Positions 28,689-37,836 of a stretch of DNA of 64,000 nucleotides are shown here, piece after piece. The notes under the pieces are model-generated. The model saw only the letters and a list, made by a program, of their open reading frames with translations, searched no databases and had not been told where the DNA came from. Origin of the DNA: Mycobacterium sp. URHD0025. GTDB taxonomy: Bacteria; Actinomycetota; Actinomycetes; Mycobacteriales; Mycobacteriaceae. Position numbers and translations under genes: made by a program. Where the stretch lies: contig NZ_AUEQ01000010.1 in the NCBI RefSeq assembly GCF_000426065.1, positions 169,668-233,667 on the forward strand, written 5' to 3'. Position 1 is the stretch's first letter, and the number at the start of each line of letters is the position of its first letter.

Positions 28689-31385
28689 TTATCGAGCCAG
28701 GTCGTTCCAGATGATCTTGGCGAGTTCGTCGCGGTCGGCCACGCCGAGTTTGATGCAGGCCCGGTAGATGTGGCCCTCCACAGTGCGGACCGAGACGGTC
28801 AGCCGTTCGGCGATGTCGCGGTTCGACAACCCCTGCGCCACCAGTCCGGCCACCTCGCGTTCGCGCGAGGTGACAGGTAGCGGACGGGCGGCGGATCGAA
28901 TCGCCGGGGTGGCGGCGCCGCCGCACTTGGATGCCAATTGCAGTGCGTGCGCGGCCGATTCGGTGCTGTTGCGGCGATGCCCTGCCTTGTCGTGCAGGGG
29001 CACCGCCTGGGCGGCGGAGTCGGCCGCCGACAGCAGCAGGCCCGCCTCCTCGAACGCGGCGGCCACCTTGTCCAGTTCGACCGGGTCGGCGGCCGCCACA
29101 GCCGCGGCGTGGCGCGCGAACAGGGTGGGCAGCGGACCGTCCGTGCGGTCGACCAGGTCCTGCAGCCGACGGGTCACACTACGGTCGCCGAAACGTGCGG
29201 CGCTGTGCAGGGCTTCCGCCTCGACCGCGAATTGACCGGAGGAGTGCGCCGCATCGGCGGCGGCCCTTGCTTGGTCGATGGCCGAGCGGTGGCCGCCCTT
29301 GGCAGCTGCCAGCCAGGCCTTGGCGAGCATCCGAAGTGGTTCGTGCAGCGCCATGAACTCACCCGAGTGCTCCTTGGCGTCTTCGAGCACCCGTTCGGCC
29401 TCGGCCGGGTTGCCCACCCCGGCGTATGCGCGGGCCAGCAGCAATCGGCCGGGCAGCTGCCAGGGCAGGGAGCTCTCGGCGTTGAGCGCGGCCAGGGCCT
29501 GTTCGATCGCCAGGATGGCATCGCGGAAGCGGCCACTGTGGGTGGCGGCGACGCCTTCCATGATCTTGGCGATGGCCCACCCGGCGAACTGTCCGGACGA
29601 GGAGAACTCGGCGTACTCGGTCGCCCGCCGCTGCGCGAGCTCGAACTTGCCGGTGTAGACCAGTGCCAGCACCTCGCCGTAGAACACCATGATCCGGACC
29701 ATGCCGTCGGTGGTCTTGCGTTCGGCGCGGCACCGCGACGCTATCGGCAGGAAATCGTTTCCGCGTCCGATCAACGGCATCGACAGGCCGGCGGCGAATG
29801 CCGCGAAATCCACGGCCTGCCGGGGCGCCTCGGGGTTGGCCAGCACCCGTTCGGCGATCTCCAGCCCCTCGGGGATGTTGTTCCGGTGGACGGCCATACC
29901 GGCACCGGTCGCGTCGATGATGAGTCTCAGGGTGGGATGGGTGACCCGCTCCCGCAGGAGGGCGAGTACCTGATCGGCCCGCGACACGTCGCCCATGGAC
30001 CAGAACAGAATCGACAACCGCGGAATGCCCCACTGCACGAGCTCGATCTCGTTGAGATCGGCGGGGGAGAACTGTTCGAGGATGCTGTCGGCCTGGACCG
30101 GATGGCCCTGCCACAACAGCGCGCGGGACAGGAGCGCGGCCGCGCTCAGGCCACCGCCGTGGGCGAAGGCCGCCCGGGCCAGCTTCTCGCCGAGCGGGAG
30201 GTTGGACAGGAACACCGCGTCCTTGGCGGCGGTGATCAACAGTTCGATGTCCGTGCCGTGGTCGCTCTCGATCGCCAACTGGGCCAACTTGATTCGGCTG
30301 GCCGGTGAGTCGAGGTTGCGCTCGTGCAGAATCTTGGCGATGCGGCCTCGCAGCTTGCGGGCCGATGCGGTGCCGACCCGACGACGCACCGCCTCGCCGA
30401 ACAGGGGATGGCTGAAGCGGACGTTGATCTGTCCGTCGTCGGCGACGATCCGGATCAGGCCGCGCATCTCGGCCGCGTCCACCGCGTCCTCGCCCGCGAG
30501 TTCGGCCAGCGCGTCGATGTCGAGCGGTTCGCACAACGCCAGCAGTTTCAGCGCGTGCAGGACGTCCTCGCCGGCGTGCGCCAGCCGTTCGTCGAGCAGT
30601 TCGACCAGACCGGACGGAATGACGGTGGGGCCGCGGAACTGCCACACTCCGTTGACCTTGGCCAGGGTGCCGGCGTCGACCGCGCCCTCGACCATGTTGC
30701 GCAGGAACAGCGGGTTGCCGCCGGAGGTCTCCCACATCACGTCGGCGCTGAGGCCCTCCAGTGTTCCGCCGAGCACGGTTTCGATGAGGGCGATGCTCTG
30801 TTGCTTGGTGAACGGACTGAGTTCGAAGCGCTGGAGGTAGCCGTCCTTCCACAGTGAGGTGACCGCGTCGGGAACCGGTTCGCCGCTGCGTACGGTGGCG
30901 ACCACGTGACCGGAACGCTCTACGGCGATCTGATGCAGCAGCGTTGCCGACAGCTGGTCCAGCAGGTGGGCGTCGTCGATGCCCACGATGGTGTCACCGT
31001 CGGCCACAAGCGATTCGCGTGCCGATCCGATGAGGGCGATCGGATCGCGAGATCCCGTCGACGACACCCAATGCGCGAAGGCCCCGAGCGGAATGCTGCG
31101 CGACGACTCGGTGCACGCGGTCCAGTGCACTTTGCGACTCAACGATGCGGTCACGGTGCGGGCCAACGTGGTCTTGCCGACTCCGGCGGCCCCGACAAGG
31201 ACGACTCCGCAGCTTTCTGTCCCGCTGAGGGCGGCCCGAATGGCATCGTGCTCGGCGGGCCGGTCCAGAAGCTGCCACTGACCAGGCATGAATCCCGAGT
31301 CTAGGGGTAAGGGGCCCGGATCGCTGCCGAACAAGGGGTCGACGGGGCGGTGTTTGTCGGTGGTGGCGGCGAATGTTCTTCCCAT
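28689..31385 (-). CDS. LuxR-family regulator with AAA/STAND-type ATPase domain
   Basis: A large transcription regulator of about 898 residues. An N-terminal ATPase domain has Walker A (VLVGAAGVGKTTLA) and a Walker B-like VGIDDAH; a long helical repeat middle region follows; the C-terminus is a LuxR HTH (TSREREVAGLVAQGLSNRDI). ATG 31385 is preferred: it has GGGAAA 9-14 nt upstream and clears the catalase-like gene by 25 bp. An ATG at 31445 would overlap that gene. It is the third gene of the haem-oxygenase operon and convergent with the nitrate reductase fusion. The signal it senses is unknown. Confidence 0.88.
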   Translation of the reverse strand: MGRTFAATTDKHRPVDPLFGSDPGPLPLDSGFMPGQWQLLDRPAEHDAIRAALSGTESCGVVLVGAAGVGKTTLARTVTASLSRKVHWTACTESSRSIPLGAFAHWVSSTGSRDPIALIGSARESLVADGDTIVGIDDAHLLDQLSATLLHQIAVERSGHVVATVRSGEPVPDAVTSLWKDGYLQRFELSPFTKQQSIALIETVLGGTLEGLSADVMWETSGGNPLFLRNMVEGAVDAGTLAKVNGVWQFRGPTVIPSGLVELLDERLAHAGEDVLHALKLLALCEPLDIDALAELAGEDAVDAAEMRGLIRIVADDGQINVRFSHPLFGEAVRRRVGTASARKLRGRIAKILHERNLDSPASRIKLAQLAIESDHGTDIELLITAAKDAVFLSNLPLGEKLARAAFAHGGGLSAAALLSRALLWQGHPVQADSILEQFSPADLNEIELVQWGIPRLSILFWSMGDVSRADQVLALLRERVTHPTLRLIIDATGAGMAVHRNNIPEGLEIAERVLANPEAPRQAVDFAAFAAGLSMPLIGRGNDFLPIASRCRAERKTTDGMVRIMVFYGEVLALVYTGKFELAQRRATEYAEFSSSGQFAGWAIAKIMEGVAATHSGRFRDAILAIEQALAALNAESSLPWQLPGRLLLARAYAGVGNPAEAERVLEDAKEHSGEFMALHEPLRMLAKAWLAAAKGGHRSAIDQARAAADAAHSSGQFAVEAEALHSAARFGDRSVTRRLQDLVDRTDGPLPTLFARHAAAVAAADPVELDKVAAAFEEAGLLLSAADSAAQAVPLHDKAGHRRNSTESAAHALQLASKCGGAATPAIRSAARPLPVTSREREVAGLVAQGLSNRDIAERLTVSVRTVEGHIYRACIKLGVADRDELAKIIWNDLAR

Positions 31386-31410
31386 TGCAAGTATTTCCCG
31401 TTCGCTGGCG

Positions 31411-32538
31411 TCAGTCAGGAAGCTCGGAGATATCGGCCGGCTCATGCCGGTCGATGTGGTTCACCGCGTGCCGGAAGTCGCTCGATGCCTCGTACACCCT
31501 GCGCTTCAACCGGTTGATGGATCCCAGTGGGCGGTGTGCCTCAAGGCCACGCCACGAATTGAACGACAACACATCGTCGCCGTATGCGCGCCGCAGCGCG
31601 CTGTACGGGTTCTGCTTCGGGTACACCACCTTCGCCACCGGCAGGTACGGGGATTTCCAGGGTTTCGTGGCGTCCTCGATCGGGTTCTCCTTCGTGTCGA
31701 GACACAGTTGCACGCTGAATGTGTATTCCGCGGAGTGCTTTTCGAAGAACGCCATGATCAGATCGCGGTGCTCATCCTGACCGGGCTTCTTCGGAAGAAC
31801 CTGGTCGGCAAGCGCTTTCACCTCTGGCGAGGTGGGCTCGTACTTGAACCGCGCGACGTAGTCGCCATAGCGGATCGGGGCGGACGAGAAGAACGTCTCG
31901 CCCAGGATGGGACGGTTGGCGGCGATGAACACTGCCAGATTCGGCGGTATCGGCAGACCGATCTTCTTGAGTCCGCCGAGCAGTTCGCTGCCCGCCCACA
32001 GCGCGCCGTCGGACAACCGGGCCAGCAGGGTGGCGCTCAGCATCCCCAGGGTGCGGTATGCGTGGGCGTCGGCGAACAGGAATTCCTCGTGGGTGACGAG
32101 CACGAAGTCCTGCGTCACGTTCTCGTCATCCGCCGGGTCCTGCATGGCGCGCTCGCCGTGCACGCCGATGGCCTTGATGGCGAGTCCGCGCACGCCGCGA
32201 TTCCTGTCGCTGCGCAGTGCCCCGGACGTGGTCGATATGCGGGCGATCACCGGGTAGCTGCGCGTTTCGGCGAACATTCCCTGGGCGAGCACCTCGGGCA
32301 GGTCCGGGTTGACGATGAGCTCCCCGCGAAGGATGGCGTGGCTCTTGGCATGGGCGTCCCGCAGGCCGTGCTTGAACTTCTTGTAGGCCCGTTCGTTGTT
32401 TTTGCGAAGTGCCGTGATGATCTTCTCGATGTCCTCGGCCTCGCCGGCCTTGGGCTGTTCCAGGTCCGGGCGGTACCGAACCGGGTCGAGGCTGTCGACG
32501 ATGCGACGGATCTCGTCTGCGGTCATGGCTGGGGTCAT
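31411..32538 (-). CDS. Catalase-like haem protein (catalase-related hydroperoxidase family)
   Basis: A 375-residue member of the small catalase-related group. The catalase-core pattern is visible: H67 in SHAILRGEL as the likely distal His, ISTTSG (about 101-106), then SDRNRGVRGLAIK (about 110-122). I do not see the canonical proximal haem-Tyr motif (R-x3-Y in RLFSYxDT); the C-terminus instead reads RPLGSINRLKRRVYEAS. Relatives include fatty-acid-hydroperoxide enzymes and y4iL-like proteins of unknown role. ATG 32538 overlaps the stop of the upstream alpha-dioxygenase-like gene (ATGA), so the two are translated together. Confidence 0.85.
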   Translation of the reverse strand: MTPAMTADEIRRIVDSLDPVRYRPDLEQPKAGEAEDIEKIITALRKNNERAYKKFKHGLRDAHAKSHAILRGELIVNPDLPEVLAQGMFAETRSYPVIARISTTSGALRSDRNRGVRGLAIKAIGVHGERAMQDPADDENVTQDFVLVTHEEFLFADAHAYRTLGMLSATLLARLSDGALWAGSELLGGLKKIGLPIPPNLAVFIAANRPILGETFFSSAPIRYGDYVARFKYEPTSPEVKALADQVLPKKPGQDEHRDLIMAFFEKHSAEYTFSVQLCLDTKENPIEDATKPWKSPYLPVAKVVYPKQNPYSALRRAYGDDVLSFNSWRGLEAHRPLGSINRLKRRVYEASSDFRHAVNHIDRHEPADISELPD

Positions 32539-34424
32539 GCGGACGCCTTTCGGGTCGGGGCGGTGGTGGAGGGGGTGGTCGGTCGGGGAGCTACGGGATG
32601 CCACGGGGCGAACGGGTTGGCCACACCGGCCAGGGCCGGGGAGAGTTCGGGGAAGTGCCGCAACAACACCGAACGCATGTTGTTGTCCCGCACCCAACTC
32701 ATGCCCGCGACGGTGTAGGTCTCGTCACGGAAGTCGGTGGTGAAGAAGCGGTCGCTTTCCAGCCGGCGGGTGGCCATCAGGATGAACACCCGGAATGCGG
32801 TGTCGCTGAATCCGAATCCGGGCGGTTTGGGTTCGGCGTAGAGGCCGATCATCAGATCGACCAGGTTCACGTCGTCGTCGTAGACCTCACGCAGCTCGGC
32901 CGCCAGCGTTGTCTCACCGGTCAGTTCCTCGAACGACTTCACGGGCTTGAGCCGGAACAACTTCCGGAACTGGTTGTAGCGCGGCACACCACGCTCCCGG
33001 GAACGGATCAGATCGATGGTGGCCAGATCCAGCAGGGTGCCGTCGACACGATGCATGTGCTGCAGGTGTCGCGGGAAGTTGTGCAGCGACAGCGCCCCCG
33101 GATGGGCGCGGCCGAAGGAGTAGAGCAGGTCGGCCATCGGGCTTTCGGACAGCCGGGCACGCACATTGAGCACCGAGAGTTCGGGCAATTCGTGCTGCGC
33201 GGTGACGTGGTCGTCGACCAGCGAGCGAAAGGTGAACTCGTCGGGAATCAGGGGGTGCATCCGGTATACCGCGACGAACTCCTCGGTCAACGAATACGGC
33301 ACGCCGTGATGCGTGGTGGGCGAGCCGGGGATGCCGTGTACCAACGGACTGGTGCCGATCCGGCCGAAGCGTCGCTGGAACCGGGTGCCCAACCGTTCGC
33401 CCATGAGTCCGAACCAGTTGACGCGCATGGCCGTCACGGTGGTCGGGTGCGCGATGATCGCCGGCGTCCAGTCCACGGTGTGGATCTTGGCCATCAGTGC
33501 GGAATTGATCAGACGGGCTTTGTCATAGAGCTGTTGCCCGGTCAGATACGGGTACGTCCGCGCCAGCTGGTCGCAGATGGCGTTGTGCTCGCGCATGAAC
33601 AGTGAGTGGAGCAGTGCCAGGCCCACCCAGAAGTTCCCCGCGGTGCCGGTCAGGTCGGCCGCCGCCTCGACCTCGGGTGGCGGCAGGCCTACGTCGTCGA
33701 TACGCAGTTTGCCCTGCTCGGGAGCGCGCAGGGCACTGGCGAATGCCGGTGTGGTCCCGTAGATCTGGGAGGCGTCCCACCAGTGCGACTCCTGGGTGGT
33801 GAAGGTGGGAGGCCCGTGGCTCGGGTGCGGATCCGGTGGGGTGCGCTCGACCCGCATGGGCCGCTGGGGCCACGGGTCGTCGTCGCGCAGCGGCACCACC
33901 CAGGGCTGCGTGGGGTCCGAGCCGTGTGCGAACCAATCGTGCACCTCGAACTGAATCCACGCGGCGGCCAGGAGATTCAGGGTGGTCGCGGGCTGGAAAC
34001 TGTCGCGGGTCAGCAGGGTGCGGCTGATCAGCCGCGGGTTGGGATCGAGCAGTTGCTGGGCAGATTCCGGGTAGGAATGCTCGGGTGGGACGTTACGGCC
34101 GAACCGGCAGCCCACCGCACCCATGCCGGGGTCATTGAGGTCGTTGTAGGAACCGTCGCGGGTGCGGGCGCCCAGATAGTTGCCGGCATGGGCGGGCCCG
34201 GCGGGCGGAACCGGCGAGGGTTCGGCGGCATAGAGATTCGACGTCCGCAGCTGGTGTCGAATTCCGATCAGCACCGCCAGGCCGACGACTTTGGGAAGGC
34301 CCGCCCAGCCCACCGACTGATCGATGTATTGCGCGACGCGGGCCGCGAACGTGACCGCCACCGATCGGCACCGGGACGTGGCCACGGCGATGAACGCCGG
34401 AGCCTGTCTGGCCGTGGTCACCAT
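32535..34424 (-). CDS. Haem peroxidase-fold fatty-acid oxygenase, alpha-dioxygenase-like
   Basis: An animal-type haem peroxidase/cyclooxygenase-fold protein of 629 residues. Key positions are the distal H162 in QFEVHDWFAHG and the paired Tyr387 and proximal His390 in VYRMHPLIPD. The Tyr-x-x-His pair is the cyclooxygenase/alpha-DOX hallmark, and the spacing from distal His to Tyr (225) is nearly the same as in plant alpha-dioxygenases (from memory H163, Y386, H389). MREHNAICDQL and RRLESDRFF are also family-like. Predicted activity is oxygenation of fatty acids to 2-hydroperoxides. ATG 34424 is chosen for its GGAGGG Shine-Dalgarno; ATG 34478 is weaker. A hydrophobic stretch near the N-terminus may bind membrane. 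Confidence 0.85.
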   Translation of the reverse strand: MVTTARQAPAFIAVATSRCRSVAVTFAARVAQYIDQSVGWAGLPKVVGLAVLIGIRHQLRTSNLYAAEPSPVPPAGPAHAGNYLGARTRDGSYNDLNDPGMGAVGCRFGRNVPPEHSYPESAQQLLDPNPRLISRTLLTRDSFQPATTLNLLAAAWIQFEVHDWFAHGSDPTQPWVVPLRDDDPWPQRPMRVERTPPDPHPSHGPPTFTTQESHWWDASQIYGTTPAFASALRAPEQGKLRIDDVGLPPPEVEAAADLTGTAGNFWVGLALLHSLFMREHNAICDQLARTYPYLTGQQLYDKARLINSALMAKIHTVDWTPAIIAHPTTVTAMRVNWFGLMGERLGTRFQRRFGRIGTSPLVHGIPGSPTTHHGVPYSLTEEFVAVYRMHPLIPDEFTFRSLVDDHVTAQHELPELSVLNVRARLSESPMADLLYSFGRAHPGALSLHNFPRHLQHMHRVDGTLLDLATIDLIRSRERGVPRYNQFRKLFRLKPVKSFEELTGETTLAAELREVYDDDVNLVDLMIGLYAEPKPPGFGFSDTAFRVFILMATRRLESDRFFTTDFRDETYTVAGMSWVRDNNMRSVLLRHFPELSPALAGVANPFAPWHPVAPRPTTPSTTAPTRKASA

Positions 34425-34612
34425 TCGTCGTTCCCTCCGGCTGAATGCGCTGCCTACCGGTACTCGATTGTTGTTCACGACGGCGGAAATGACATGAGTA
34501 GTGGGCTACTCGATCCGAAACAGCCGGCCCGTCGAGTTTCGAGTAGTCGAATACGCGTGTACGTGCGGCTCTGCTGAGCGACCATCAATCGACGCAGGAA
34601 AACCTGGGATGG
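34425..34612. promoter_or_regulatory. Divergent promoter region, alpha-dioxygenase-like operon and subtilase operon
   Basis: 188 bp separate the divergent haem-oxygenase and subtilase operons, so both promoters lie here. AGGA at 34595-34598 is a weak Shine-Dalgarno for the subtilase gene. I see no clear operator repeat. Shared regulation by the LuxR-type protein is plausible but not shown by the sequence. Confidence 0.4.
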
Positions 34613-36472
34613 GTGGTTATGCCGAGGAGCGCGGTGAGTTCGACTGGGGAGAACTGGGAAGATCGGGTGCTGGTCGCACTGGGGGAGCTGCAGGGTTCCG
34701 GCAAGCCCGCGGACATGCGATTGCTGACCGAGGCTGTCGCGGCCAATTTCGCAGCGAGGTTCACCGAGCGCGACCGCCAGTACGAGAAAGACAAGCCGTA
34801 CTGGCACAACCGGGTTCATGATGCCGTCGGCGCGCTGCGCAGGCGCAGGCTGATCGCGAAGAAGGCAGCGGGCAGCGACGCGGTGCAATTGACCGAGGCG
34901 GGAGGCCAGGCGGTTCAGGGTGCCCGGGAGCGGACCGCCGCGGCGGCCCAGACTTCCGTGCCGACGGTCGCTCCGTCGGACGAGGGCGCGGCGGCCCTTG
35001 AGGTCGGGACGACCGAACCGCCCAAACGCGATCCGGTTCTCGCCGGAGTGGTCACACCGCCGCTGCGCACGGTCATGGCGGAGTCCAGTAACGACACCCG
35101 GATACCGATCATGATCGAGCTGAACCTGACCTTCCAGCCGACGGTGGGCGCCGCGATCGAGCGAGTCACCGACTTGTGGGAACTGGTCGGCGGCGCCGAT
35201 ACGCCGATGCCGCTGGCCGACCAGTTCATGGCAGGGGATCTCACGTCCGACCAGATCAAATCGCTCGTGTCCGCGGATGCCGTCCCACAGAGTTGGCCCC
35301 AGCGAGCGGTCTACCGGATCTGGCCCGACTTCGAGGTGCACCCGCAGATCGATGCCTCTTCCACCACCATCAAGGCCATCGCCGCCCAGCGGTCCTTCGA
35401 CAGCTACGGTGAGGGAATCGTCTGGGCGGTGGTCGATTCCGGTATCGACGAGAAACACGCGCATTTCGCGGCCCACCAGAATCTGCACGATCCCTCGGTG
35501 GCCGATCTGCATTGCGACTTCACCGGAGGCAACGCTCCGCTGACCGACACCGACGGACACGGCACGCACGTGGCCGGCATCATCGCCGGCGGGTTGGTGG
35601 ACCGCAAACCTGCTGACATCGTGGTGGTCGAGAAGCGGCTCAACGACCCCGAATTCGGCGGCGACCCGATCACCGCGCCGCGCACGGTCGCCGACCCGGC
35701 CCGGTTGGCGGGCATGGCGCCCAAGGCCAAGCTGGTGAGCCTCAAGGTGCTCGGCCCCGGGGACGAGGCCTCTCGTGTGAGCCGGGTGATGCTGGCGCTG
35801 GCCTATGTTCGCAAGCTCAACGCCGGAAGCGAACGGGTGCCGCGGATCCACGGGGTGAACCTCAGCCTCGGATACGAATTCGACGCCGAGTGGTATGCCT
35901 GCGGGCAGAGCCCCATGTGCATCGAGGTCGACAAGACCGTGCGCTCGGGCGTGGTGGTGGTCGTGGCGGCGGGCAATTCCGGTTACGTGTCGCTGAATAC
36001 GGCGTTCAGCAAGGATTCGATGAAGTTCACCGCCGACATGACGATCAACGATCCGGGCAATACCGAGAGCGCGATCACCGTCGGTTCCACCCACCGCAGT
36101 TCGCCGCACACCTTCGGCGTTTCGTACTTCTCCTCACGCGGCCCCACCGGGGACGGGCGACGCAAACCCGACCTCGTCGCGCCCGGGGAACGCATCACCT
36201 CGGCAGCGGCCGGCAGCAGCCGGGAAAAGGTCGCCAATCAGATCGAGTTGCCCGCAGACGTGCCGGTGTACGTCGAGGAAAGCGGTACCAGCATGGCGGC
36301 ACCACATGTGTCCGGCGCGATCGCGGCGTTCCTGTCGGTGCAACGCGAGTTCGTCAGCGAACCGGAGGCCATCAAACGCATCTTCGTCGAATCGGCCACC
36401 TCACTGTACCGTGACCCGGCATTCCAGGGCAGCGGCCTGGTCGACCTCATGCGTGCTCTGCAATCCGTGTGA
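34613..36472 (+). CDS. S8 family (subtilisin-like) serine peptidase with N-terminal winged-helix-like domain
   Basis: A 619-residue subtilase with a complete triad: Asp275 (VVDSGID), His316 (DGHGTHVAG) and Ser560 (SGTSMAAPHVSG). There is no signal peptide or membrane segment, so it should be cytoplasmic unless activated or exported otherwise. Residues about 10-105 resemble a winged helix of the Mrr-N kind (W-x-NRVHDAVGALRRRRLI ... LTEAGG), an unusual partner for a peptidase. GTG 34613 is used; ATG 34619 is equally possible. The serine hydrolase gene follows after 15 bp with its own GAAGGGA site, so the two form an operon. Confidence 0.87.
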   Translation: MVMPRSAVSSTGENWEDRVLVALGELQGSGKPADMRLLTEAVAANFAARFTERDRQYEKDKPYWHNRVHDAVGALRRRRLIAKKAAGSDAVQLTEAGGQAVQGARERTAAAAQTSVPTVAPSDEGAAALEVGTTEPPKRDPVLAGVVTPPLRTVMAESSNDTRIPIMIELNLTFQPTVGAAIERVTDLWELVGGADTPMPLADQFMAGDLTSDQIKSLVSADAVPQSWPQRAVYRIWPDFEVHPQIDASSTTIKAIAAQRSFDSYGEGIVWAVVDSGIDEKHAHFAAHQNLHDPSVADLHCDFTGGNAPLTDTDGHGTHVAGIIAGGLVDRKPADIVVVEKRLNDPEFGGDPITAPRTVADPARLAGMAPKAKLVSLKVLGPGDEASRVSRVMLALAYVRKLNAGSERVPRIHGVNLSLGYEFDAEWYACGQSPMCIEVDKTVRSGVVVVVAAGNSGYVSLNTAFSKDSMKFTADMTINDPGNTESAITVGSTHRSSPHTFGVSYFSSRGPTGDGRRKPDLVAPGERITSAAAGSSREKVANQIELPADVPVYVEESGTSMAAPHVSGAIAAFLSVQREFVSEPEAIKRIFVESATSLYRDPAFQGSGLVDLMRALQSV

Positions 36473-36487
36473 TCGGAAGGGAATCTC

Positions 36488-37831
36488 ATGACCAACGATG
36501 TGGCCGAACGGATCTGGCGCCTGGTATTCGATGCCGAGGGCGATCCCGATCCGCAAGTGCTGGCCGACCTCAAGAGCCGGATCGGTGCCGCGGGGTTGAC
36601 CGACCTGGTCATCTTCTCCCATGGCTGGAACAACGACGAGGCGGCCGCGACGTCGTTGTACGACCGTTGGTTCGGCCTGCTGGCGCCGCAGCTGGACCCG
36701 GCTCGCACGGTCGGCTTCGTCGGGCTGCGGTGGCCTTCGCAACTCTGGCGGGACGAACCGATCCCCGATTTCCGGGAACCGCCGGCACACGACGGTGGCG
36801 GCGCGGCCGCACTCGGTGACGAGGTGGCCGTGCCCGCCGGACCGGTGACCATCGACCCGCTCCAGCTCGACGAACTGAAGGACATGTTTCCCGCCGGCAA
36901 GGATCAGCTGGACACCGTCGCGGCGCTGCTTGCCGCCCCGCCGAGCGCCGAACGCGTGCCGGAACTGCTCGATGCGTTGCGGGAGTTCAGCGCTGCCACC
37001 CAGACCGGTTTCAACGACGGCGAGGGCGATGCCCCCGACGCCGGACCCGGGATGCTCGCGCCCGACCAGGACCCGGAGAAGCTGTTCACCACCTTCGCCG
37101 ACGAATTGGCCTCGGCAGGTGTGGAATTCGAAGACGGTGCGGGGGGTGCAGCCGGGCTGGGAGATTTTGTGGACCGGGTGTGGCACGGCGCCAAGGAGGC
37201 TCTGCGTCAGCTCAGTTACTGGAAGATGAAGAACCGCGCCGGTGTCGTCGGCCGGCGCGGGCTGGGCCCCGTCATCGATCAGCTCCACGCAGCCTTCCCC
37301 GATCTGCGGATTCACCTGGTCGGCCACAGCTTCGGAGCACGAGTGGTGTCCTACGCACTCGCGGGCATGAGCGATGTGCAACCCTCACCCGTCAAGGCGG
37401 TGACCCTGCTGCAGGGCGCGTATTCGCGATTCAGCTTCACCGAGCGGTTGCCGTTCCGGCGAGGGGCCGGCGAGCTGGCGGGCATGCTCAACCGCATCGA
37501 CGGCCCGCTGACGGTCTGCTTCTCCAGCCATGACCGGGCGCTCGGCACGTTCTATCCGCTGGCGTCGGCCGCGGCGGGCGAGGATGCCGCCGCCGTCGAC
37601 GATCCGTTGTTCCGTTGGCGGGCCATGGGCTCACACGGGGCGTACCAGTCGCAAACCCAGAGCCTGGGCACCGCGACTGCGGTCTACCCGTTCCAGCCCG
37701 GTCAGATCCTGAACCTGAATGCCTCGGAGGTGGTGATCGAGGACACGAGCCCCTCAGGGGCACACAGCGACATCTTCCACGAGGAATTGACCTGGGTTGC
37801 CGTCACTGCCGGGAAGTTGAACCCGGCTTGA
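36488..37831 (+). CDS. Serine hydrolase of the alpha/beta-hydrolase fold, possible lipase
   Basis: A 447-residue protein. VIFSHGWNNDE near residue 38 forms the strand and oxyanion-hole region; the nucleophile elbow HLVGHSFGARV carries Ser281; and a late His (HGAY or AHSDIFHEE near the C-terminus) can complete the triad. A long Asp/Pro/Gly-rich insertion (about 95-235) separates the first strand from the elbow. No signal peptide is present. The substrate is unknown; the next-door fatty-acid oxygenase suggests a lipid ester. It is co-transcribed with the subtilase gene. Confidence 0.75.
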   Translation: MTNDVAERIWRLVFDAEGDPDPQVLADLKSRIGAAGLTDLVIFSHGWNNDEAAATSLYDRWFGLLAPQLDPARTVGFVGLRWPSQLWRDEPIPDFREPPAHDGGGAAALGDEVAVPAGPVTIDPLQLDELKDMFPAGKDQLDTVAALLAAPPSAERVPELLDALREFSAATQTGFNDGEGDAPDAGPGMLAPDQDPEKLFTTFADELASAGVEFEDGAGGAAGLGDFVDRVWHGAKEALRQLSYWKMKNRAGVVGRRGLGPVIDQLHAAFPDLRIHLVGHSFGARVVSYALAGMSDVQPSPVKAVTLLQGAYSRFSFTERLPFRRGAGELAGMLNRIDGPLTVCFSSHDRALGTFYPLASAAAGEDAAAVDDPLFRWRAMGSHGAYQSQTQSLGTATAVYPFQPGQILNLNASEVVIEDTSPSGAHSDIFHEELTWVAVTAGKLNPA

Positions 37832-37836
37832 GTGTG

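Noticed and set aside
34613..37831. Subtilase-hydrolase pair as a phage-defence system
   Set aside because: No nuclease, NTPase or other defence gene next to it; the haem-oxygenase neighbours point more to lipid metabolism.
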